A stretch of DNA of 33,852 nt from positions 1 through 33,852 of the forward strand of contig JAHDFV010000009.1 in NCBI GenBank assembly GCA_020627985.1. The letters run 5' to 3'. Both the position numbers and the translations under genes were made by a program. Position 1 is the first letter of the stretch. Each line of letters begins with the position of its first letter. Source of the DNA: Saprospiraceae bacterium. GTDB lineage: Bacteria; Bacteroidota; Bacteroidia; Chitinophagales; Saprospiraceae. Below the pieces are notes generated by a model. The model made no database searches, was not told the origin of the DNA, and saw only the letters and a program-made list of their open reading frames with translations. Below are positions 28,201 through 33,852 of this stretch, one piece after another.

Positions 28201-28579
28201 TAATATTTTTATCGACTAAAATTTCACCCCAATCTGCATAGACCATTAATCTTGCAGCTAAATTAACGGTATTTCCTACTGCAGCATATTGACATCTTTC
28301 TTGACCGCCTATAATACCTGCATAAACCATCCCAGAAGTAATCCCCACTTTGTAATCTAAAGGTGTTTTCTTTTGAATGGAGTTCAACTCTTCTTTTAAA
28401 GAAAGAATGAATTCTAATGCTCGTTCTCCATTGTCTCCATAAGTAGTGGGCGCTCCAAAAAAACCAACAATAACCCCTCCTTTATCTCCAAAATCAATTT
28501 CCTTAAAATATCCAGAAAAGTTGTGAAATTGTTCTCTGACGATTGTAGCAAATTCATTAAATATCTTAATGTCTCCACA
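25280..28579 (-). CDS. Distal part of a frameshifted gene: most of the second cyclase domain + P-loop NTPase + TPR array
   Basis: Frame encodes DIKIFNEFATIVREQFHNFSGYFKEIDFGDKGGVIVGFFGAPTTYGDNGERALEFILSLKEELNSIQKKTPLDYKVGITSGMVYAGIIGGQERCQYAAVGNTVNLAARL..., Walker A YGEAGIGKSRLSYE, then about ten TPR-like repeats. First in-frame ATG/GTG/TTG is only at 28387 (TTG), inside the domain. Confidence 0.8.
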   Translation of the reverse strand, partial: CGDIKIFNEFATIVREQFHNFSGYFKEIDFGDKGGVIVGFFGAPTTYGDNGERALEFILSLKEELNSIQKKTPLDYKVGITSGMVYAGIIGGQERCQYAAVGNTVNLAARLMVYADWGEILVDKNIIKEKGFAFRHKGDIIYKGFEGPISTFKLTGREEQKAFYSGAMIGRNKELKQLVEFAQPIFDHTFSGVAVIYGEAGIGKSRLSYETRNALLKKGNLNWYTCQADQILQKPFNPFVYLFKNFFAQSPERNYDANKEIFETRFEELISQSKLQLSDHPELDEIIRELMRTKTVIAARLGLYYTDSLWNQLDAKGRYQNTISSFINVLKAEALITPFVLEVEDGHWFDESTKALLTQLVVEMKQYPSCLVITSRYHEEDGSKPIFFNKDLPEQMPFLEVDLNVLSAEAVEEFAETKLEGEISNEFKNLLLRTTNGNPFYTEQVLEYFSESELLRKKNDIWHIKDKNIKISGSINAVLMARIDRLSSLVKETVKAAAVIGREFEVLVLSEVMKTQREFVKRNGNAKALLQEQIETAEKGQIWKAVNEIRYIFKHSLLREAVYDMQLRTRLRQLHKLIAEAIETLYEEQIEQRYADLAFHYEQAGSKSKMNLYLEKAGDYAKNNFQNARAITYYDKLADNLDHIKQQLPYVKTLLKKADILVLIGDWNEGERILQNALALSSSTSDKLLLGRANNDLGSLLTLKGEYAESKKYLEIAAGFFEEINDSIGMSKVYGHLGNVFFRQGSYEKAKDYFKESLRISSESEYAHNNFSIVSNLGLALMNQGQYDEAITNMLPHLDECFQEGNKLGIANISIYLGIVYFEKGDNDKAMECYQKGLKECEDLGNKFLIAIALGCMGKLLVKKGHFETATELYDRDLKICRELGDKQGTSITLGLVGDLCLEKGELDQAIEYLSEQLRLSEELNYKKGIASALGSLGDAYFHKEAFKEAKDAYLKGIEICEAIDNRRLLIMILLRMVELTIATNSNAKDSKEYSKKADEIADLIGNEELIFITTIKRAQFELKHGDKMQAIQTLVDSIDKANTEEEKAEVYYILGIGDGLNGSSSYAKKGLELFEKLYQQTPKHIYQIKMKQLSATLD

Positions 28580-29331
28580 TTTTTAAAAGAAATAAAAATA
28601 GAAACAACTTCACGATATTCTCCCGAATCCCCATAGTTTAATATACTGTCAGGAAGGAATGGATTTATCTTATCAATTTGTACTGGAGGAGTAATGTGTA
28701 TTTTTTCTTTTTCTAAAAGATTAGGATTGGATTCTAATACCTTATAATACCCCTCTTCAATTTTAGTACATGTAAAATGAGATTCTTTGTCTGTACATTG
28801 TTGAATGAAATGATCATCTACAATCACTTCATTGATATTTCCTCTGTGTTCGCTTGCTGCACAATTATCAATGGCTTGCCCTCTAAAATAATATCCTTTA
28901 TGTTTTAAGCCAACAATTCCCCAATTTACATCTCCATAAGATAATCCGATTTTAAGACGAATAGGAAATTCTTTCCCTTTATGCCATTCATTTCTATTGG
29001 AAAAAACTTTTTGAATTTCTAAAGCAGAATCTGCTAATCCTTCAGCAACAATACTTCCCTCTTGATCTGGGAAAATGGCTGTAAACGCATCGCCAGCGAA
29101 ATAAGGAATGAATCCACCTTTTTTATAAACAAGTTCTACTAAAGGAGAAAAGATATCATTTAAAATATCAGACATTAATTCCGCTCCTTCATGTCCTGCT
29201 TCTTTAAATAAGTGTTCTGTTAGATTGGTGAAACCAGACATATCCAAAAACATAGTAAAGCCTTTAAAACGACCAGTCGTTTTATTAGAATCAACCATGT
29301 TAGTAATAAAATAAGGTATTAAATGTCTCAA
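28414..29331 (-). CDS. Proximal part of the same frameshifted gene: first class III cyclase domain and start of the second
   Basis: FKGFTMFLDMSGFTNLTEHL...GGFIPYFAGDAFTAIFP...FRGQAIDNCAASEH...; after REVVSIFISFK the frame is lost and the last ~54 aa are an out-of-frame read-through. Confidence 0.8.
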   Translation of the reverse strand: MRHLIPYFITNMVDSNKTTGRFKGFTMFLDMSGFTNLTEHLFKEAGHEGAELMSDILNDIFSPLVELVYKKGGFIPYFAGDAFTAIFPDQEGSIVAEGLADSALEIQKVFSNRNEWHKGKEFPIRLKIGLSYGDVNWGIVGLKHKGYYFRGQAIDNCAASEHRGNINEVIVDDHFIQQCTDKESHFTCTKIEEGYYKVLESNPNLLEKEKIHITPPVQIDKINPFLPDSILNYGDSGEYREVVSIFISFKNVETLRYLMNLLQSSENNFTTFLDILRKLILEIKEGLLLVFLERPLLMETMENEH

Positions 29332-29467
29332 GATCTAGTTTCGAATTAAATGGATATGGGTTTAACGTCTATTTTATTTATTCCATTGTGAAAAAAAATA
29401 TGAAATATGTTCAAAGGATTATAAAAGGCGAAAATACAAATTTAACTCATTACAAAACGAGAATTGA

Positions 29468-30211
29468 TCAATGATTTCGCTGTCTCGAAATTTCATAAAG
29501 AATTATTCCAGCAGCAACTCCAACATTAAGAGAATCTGTAGTACCTGATTGCGGAATGATGAATTGATTATCTGCCATTTCAGTTAAGGTATAATGTACA
29601 CCTCTCCCTTCTGATCCTAGAAGAATTGCAGTTGGAATCGTAAAATCAACTTCAGCGATTCCATTTTTAGCTTTTAGATGACCGGAAGCTACTTGTATTC
29701 CTGAAAGTTGTAAATATTCGACGGCAGCCATTGGACTATTTTCTCTACATACGGGAATTTTTGATAATGCACCTGCAGATGTTTTCAAGGCTTCTGCATT
29801 TATTCTTGCTGCATTCTTTTTTCCGATAACTAATGCATGAGCACCTAAACATTCTGCAGATCGAGCAATAGCTCCAAAGTTTCTGACATCTGTAATGCCA
29901 TCCAAAACGAGGATAAGAGGTATTTCGTTTTGCTCATAAATTTGGGGTAAAACATCTTCTAACTTATAATACTTAACCATTGAAACAAAACCGATGGCTC
30001 CCTGATGATTTCCTCCAGTTAATTTATTCAACTTTTCTTTCGGAACCATTTGAATGGGTATATTTTGTTTCTTACATAAATCTCTCATATTAGAAACATA
30101 TTCACCTTTCATTCCTATTTGTAACCAAATCTTATCAATAGCTTCACCTGTTTGAACAGCATCAAGAAGTGGGTGTTTACCATATATAAGTTGATCTTTA
30201 AAGTCTGCCAT
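29468..30211 (-). CDS. rlmB: 23S rRNA (guanosine(2251)-2'-O)-methyltransferase RlmB (SpoU family)
   Basis: IYGKHPLLDAVQTG, LVLDGITDVRNFGAIARSAECLGAHALVIGKKNAARIN, LLGSEGRGVHYTL, IPQSGTTDSLNVGVAAGIILYE. Confidence 0.93.
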   Translation of the reverse strand: MADFKDQLIYGKHPLLDAVQTGEAIDKIWLQIGMKGEYVSNMRDLCKKQNIPIQMVPKEKLNKLTGGNHQGAIGFVSMVKYYKLEDVLPQIYEQNEIPLILVLDGITDVRNFGAIARSAECLGAHALVIGKKNAARINAEALKTSAGALSKIPVCRENSPMAAVEYLQLSGIQVASGHLKAKNGIAEVDFTIPTAILLGSEGRGVHYTLTEMADNQFIIPQSGTTDSLNVGVAAGIILYEISRQRNH

Positions 30212-30353
30212 ATATTATTTCGGTTAAAAAAGCGTTAAGGTCAGATAATATTATAGTCATAAAACAACCATTTACGGTTACAAAGGTACTATTGTATTGG
30301 AATACAGCCACATTATCTTTAATTTTGTCTGAACGATCGAAAATAATAATATT

Positions 30354-31004
30354 TTGAAAAAATTAATATTAATATCCAGCTTCCTAGTATTCTTGATTTC
30401 TTTTTCTGTAAAAGCTCAAGAAGCAACTCAAGATTCTTTAAACTTAGTTCAGTTTTCAGGGCTAGTTTTAGATGGCGCAGGAGATGACTTGGAACCCATA
30501 CCTTTTATTACGGTTGCTGTCGAAGGAACAGAAAGAGGAGTCTATACAGACTGGGAAGGCTTCTTTTCTATTGTTGTAGAAAAAGGAGAAAAAATAGTTT
30601 TTTCAGGAGTAGGATATAAGTCTGTTCAATTTACTATTCCAGATACATTAACAGATCAACGATATTCATTAGTTCAATTAATGACAATGGATACGATAAA
30701 TTTACCTGAGACTGTAGTTTTTCCTTGGCCAAGCAAAGAACATTTTAAACTAGAATTCTTAGCCATGAGTGTGGAAGAAGAATTAGTAAGTAATGCAGAG
30801 AAGAATTTAGATAAAAATTTAATTGCTACTATTGCTAAATCAACTCCTATGGATGGTAATGAAAATGGAGATTATTATTTAAGACAACAAGCAAAGAGTT
30901 ATTATCATAAAGGTCAAATTGCCCCTATGCGTATTTTTGATCCATTGGCTTGGAGAGATTTTATTAAAGCTTGGAAGAATGGAGATTTCAAAAAGAAAAA
31001 ATAA
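30354..31004 (+). CDS. Exported protein with carboxypeptidase-regulatory-like (CarboxypepD_reg) domain
   Basis: Signal peptide LILISSFLVFLISFSVKAQ; SGLVLDGAGDDLEPIPFITVAVEGTERGVYTDWEGFFSIVVEKGEKIVFSGVGYKSVQ. TTG start. Confidence 0.75.
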   Translation: MKKLILISSFLVFLISFSVKAQEATQDSLNLVQFSGLVLDGAGDDLEPIPFITVAVEGTERGVYTDWEGFFSIVVEKGEKIVFSGVGYKSVQFTIPDTLTDQRYSLVQLMTMDTINLPETVVFPWPSKEHFKLEFLAMSVEEELVSNAEKNLDKNLIATIAKSTPMDGNENGDYYLRQQAKSYYHKGQIAPMRIFDPLAWRDFIKAWKNGDFKKKK

Positions 31005-31025
31005 ATTTGGAATTAATTCTATTAG

Positions 31026-31059
31026 AAACGGGTTAGCCTAAAACAAGGGTAACCCGTTT
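31026..31059 (+). terminator. Intrinsic terminator
   Basis: AAACGGGTTagcc...GGTAACCCGTTT followed by TTTATTTAT. Confidence 0.75.
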
Positions 31060-31172
31060 TTTATTTATAGCGCTTTAATCAAGCATTTAAATATTAAAAA
31101 CCCCATATTTGCGACTTATAAAAATTGCTGCTCTCGTATTGCAGTGATATTAAATAACTACAAAAATGTGTA

Positions 31173-33095
31173 ATGATGATCAACATTACTCTACCTGATG
31201 GTTCCGTCAGAGAATATGAAAAAGGAACAAGCTCACATGAAATCGCTTTATCTATAAGTGAAGGATTAGCCAGAAATGTATTAGCTGCAAAAGTAAACGG
31301 AGAAGTCTGGGACTCTAATCGGCCCATTGAAGAAGATTCTACTGTACAATTATTAACCTTTAGAGACAAGGATGGTAAAACCACTTTTTGGCATTCTACA
31401 GCTCATATTATGGCTGAAGCATTAGAAGCATTATATCCAGGTGTGAAACTTGGAATTGGACCTTCTATTGAAAATGGATTTTATTATGATATTGATTTAG
31501 GAGATAGAACATTGTCGTCTAGTGATTTCAATAAAATAGAGCAGAAAATGCTAGAGTTGGCGCGACAAAAAAATAATTTTGTTCGCAAAGATGTTTCTAA
31601 AGTAGAGGCGGTTTCTTATTTTCAAGAAAAAGGAGATGAATATAAATTAGAATTATTAGAGGAGTTAGAAGATGGAACAATTACTTTTTATGAGCAAGGA
31701 GCTTTTACGGATTTATGTAGAGGACCCCATATTCCAAATACTGGAAGTGTTAAAGCCATAAAATTAATGAAAGTAGCAGGGGCTTATTGGAGAGGAGATG
31801 AGAAAAGAAAGCAACTGACTCGTTTGTATGGCGTTTCTTTTCCAAAAGCAAAAGAATTAAAAGAGTATTTAGCGCTTTTAGAGGAAGCGAAAAAGAGAGA
31901 TCATAGAAAATTAGGAAAGGAATTAGAATTGTTCATGTTTTCTGAAAAAGTAGGTGCAGGATTACCTATTTGGTTGCCTAAAGGAACTGCACTTCGTTCT
32001 AGATTAGAAAATTTCTTAAAAGAAGAACAAGTGAAACGTGGGTATCAACCTGTTATTACGCCACATATTGGTAAAAAAGAACTCTATGAAACCTCTGGAC
32101 ACTGGGAGAAATATGGTGAAGATAGTTTTCAACCAATCCATACTCCAAGAGAAGGAGAAATGTTCTTGCTTAAACCCATGAACTGCCCACACCACTGTGA
32201 AATTTTTGGTCATAAACCAAGATCATATAAAGACCTTCCCATTAGAATTGCTGAATTTGGAACCGTTTACCGATATGAGCAAACAGGAGAATTGCATGGA
32301 TTAACTCGGGTAAGAGGCTTTACACAAGATGATGCCCATTTATTCTGTATGCCTTCGCAATTAAAAGAAGAATTTCTAGGGGTTTTGGAATTAACAACTT
32401 ATGTATTAGAAAAATTAGGCTTTAATGATTATACGGCTCAAATTTCATTAAGAGATCCCAATAATAAAGAAAAGTATATTGGATCTGATGAAGTATGGGA
32501 TTTAGCAGAGAATGCAATTATTGATGCAACAAAAGATGTTGGATTAAAAACGGTAACAGAATATGGAGAAGCTGCTTTTTATGGTCCAAAACTGGATTTT
32601 ATGATTAAAGATGCCTTAGGGCGTTCTTGGCAACTAGGTACTATTCAGGTAGATTATAATTTACCGAATCGTTTTGAATTAGAATATATCGGTTCAGACA
32701 ATGCACCACATCGTCCAGTAATGATTCATAGAGCTCCTTTTGGTTCTATGGAACGTTTTATTGGTGTATTAACGGAGCATTGTGGTGGTAAATTCCCATT
32801 ATGGTTACAGCCAGAACAGTTCGCTATTTTAACGATTAGTGAAAAGTTTAATGATTATGCTAAGGATATCGAAAATCAATTAGCGGCTAAAGATATTAGA
32901 GGTTATGTTGATGTACGTAATGAAAAAATTGGTCGTAAAATCAGAGATGCAGAAGTGAATAAAGTTCCTTTAATGTTAATTGTTGGAGAGAAGGAAGCAG
33001 AAGAAAATAAAGTTTCCGTTCGAAAACAAGGAGAAGGAGATAAGGGTTCAATGACTATCGAAGAGTTTGAAACTTATTTTAAAACACTTCTTTAG
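31173..33095 (+). CDS. thrS: Threonine--tRNA ligase
   Basis: TGS domain [96 protein letters not shown]. Confidence 0.98.
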   Translation: MMINITLPDGSVREYEKGTSSHEIALSISEGLARNVLAAKVNGEVWDSNRPIEEDSTVQLLTFRDKDGKTTFWHSTAHIMAEALEALYPGVKLGIGPSIENGFYYDIDLGDRTLSSSDFNKIEQKMLELARQKNNFVRKDVSKVEAVSYFQEKGDEYKLELLEELEDGTITFYEQGAFTDLCRGPHIPNTGSVKAIKLMKVAGAYWRGDEKRKQLTRLYGVSFPKAKELKEYLALLEEAKKRDHRKLGKELELFMFSEKVGAGLPIWLPKGTALRSRLENFLKEEQVKRGYQPVITPHIGKKELYETSGHWEKYGEDSFQPIHTPREGEMFLLKPMNCPHHCEIFGHKPRSYKDLPIRIAEFGTVYRYEQTGELHGLTRVRGFTQDDAHLFCMPSQLKEEFLGVLELTTYVLEKLGFNDYTAQISLRDPNNKEKYIGSDEVWDLAENAIIDATKDVGLKTVTEYGEAAFYGPKLDFMIKDALGRSWQLGTIQVDYNLPNRFELEYIGSDNAPHRPVMIHRAPFGSMERFIGVLTEHCGGKFPLWLQPEQFAILTISEKFNDYAKDIENQLAAKDIRGYVDVRNEKIGRKIRDAEVNKVPLMLIVGEKEAEENKVSVRKQGEGDKGSMTIEEFETYFKTLL

Positions 33096-33112
33096 AAATT
33101 GTATATGAAGAT

Positions 33113-33144
33113 AAAAAGGCGAGTCATTTTTGACTCGCCTTTTT
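33113..33144. terminator. Bidirectional intrinsic terminator between thrS and YceI gene
   Basis: AAAAAGGCGAGTCA tttt TGACTCGCCTTTTT, 14-bp perfect stem. Confidence 0.9.
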
Positions 33145-33145
33145 A

Positions 33146-33721
33146 TTATTTTGGAGGATTAAAAGAAAAAGTAATCGGTACTTCATTTTTTACTCCTTTA
33201 TCATCGCCTACTTCATGATTTTGTCTTAATAAAGTAGCTAAACCTTTCACTATATCTCCATCAACAAAAAAGTAAATTTCAACATCATTTTTAATACCTT
33301 TTAACTCCACAGTAGCCTGAGAAGTGTATGAACCATCATCTTCTTTAGTAGCACCATTCAATTTAATTGTAGCAATAGGATGCCCTTTAGCATCTAAATA
33401 ATCATCAGCTCTTAAATGATTCTCTAACCCATCTGGATTTACATTTACAGAAGCGATATCAACCGCAATTTCTGCTTTAACTTTTGTGTAATCTCCATCA
33501 GGTAATTCAAAAGAATTAAATTTCCAGCGATCAAATGTTCCTGTAAATGATCTACCAGCAGTTCCCGTCCATTTAATTTCTCCTGGCGGTGTTGCATCAA
33601 ATGTTACATTTGAAGAAGAAGCTGTAGGTGATGGTGTTGATGTTGATGTCGAAGTCGAAGATTTTGGATTACATGCCCAAATAGCTAAGGGTAGTAACAA
33701 AAGAATTAAATATTTTTTCAT
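33146..33721 (-). CDS. YceI family lipoprotein
   Basis: Lipobox LAIWAC; GEIKWTGTAGRSFTGTFDRWKFNSFEL...VDIASVNVNPDGLENHLRADDYLDAKGHPIATIKL. Confidence 0.88.
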   Translation of the reverse strand: MKKYLILLLLPLAIWACNPKSSTSTSTSTPSPTASSSNVTFDATPPGEIKWTGTAGRSFTGTFDRWKFNSFELPDGDYTKVKAEIAVDIASVNVNPDGLENHLRADDYLDAKGHPIATIKLNGATKEDDGSYTSQATVELKGIKNDVEIYFFVDGDIVKGLATLLRQNHEVGDDKGVKNEVPITFSFNPPK

Positions 33722-33809
33722 GATTCTAAATTGATTAATTTTTCAAAAATGTAATACAAATGTATGTACTTAAAGTTTAGAATCAATCTTTAATTTATTT
33801 ATTTTCTTA

Positions 33810-33852
33810 TTAAAACGTCGGACAAAGAATAGTCTCATTTTCATATTCACCT
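33810..33852 (-). CDS. Possible C-terminal end of a gene running off the window
   Basis: Minus frame ...GEYENETILCPTF*; only 13 codons visible. Confidence 0.25.
   Translation of the reverse strand, partial: GEYENETILCPTF

Noticed and set aside
28575-28590. Programmed -1 ribosomal frameshifting at TTTTAAAAAT
   Set aside because: In the zero frame (TCT TTT AAA AAT) there is no X XXY YYZ heptamer allowing good P- and A-site re-pairing, and five A's is short for transcriptional slippage. Mutation or sequencing error is simpler.
1-33852. CRISPR arrays, prophage, transposases, toxin-antitoxin or restriction systems
   Set aside because: No direct repeat array, integrase/transposase motif or typical defence protein seen in any ORF.

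Overview
AT-rich chromosomal segment from a Bacteroidota bacterium, probably Saprospiria-like judging from codon usage, protein families and TAnnTTTG promoter-like motifs. It looks mostly like core genome. I see no CRISPR array, phage, transposon or classical defence island. Recognisable genes are: 3' end of a SAM hydroxide adenosyltransferase-type gene, CxxCH lipoprotein, tRNA-Arg(TCG), SCO1/SenC protein, recA, ricT/PSP1-family gene, holB, glutathione peroxidase, DUF547 protein, GH3-family protein, uvrA, a DUF3524/QTMAN-like glycosyltransferase, Dpp/OppC-type permease, GAF-PP2C (SpoIIE) phosphatase, dprA, SH3-like protein, TPR lipoprotein, ACC deaminase/D-cysteine desulfhydrase-like enzyme, two SPOR proteins flanking deoC, polytopic membrane protein, pheS, a large cyclase-cyclase-NTPase-TPR protein split by a 1-nt frameshift, rlmB, carboxypeptidase-regulatory-like protein, thrS and YceI. 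The most interesting items are: (i) a bacterial protein with the domain order of mammalian soluble adenylyl cyclase (ADCY10), disrupted at a short homopolymer in its second cyclase domain; (ii) a bacterial homologue of the tRNA-queuosine mannosyltransferase QTMAN/GTDC1 whose start codon interlocks with that of a divergent gene; (iii) a strong minus-strand terminator upstream of the ACC-deaminase-like gene with no gene to serve, suggesting a small RNA; (iv) hairpins at the recA and pheS promoters or leaders.
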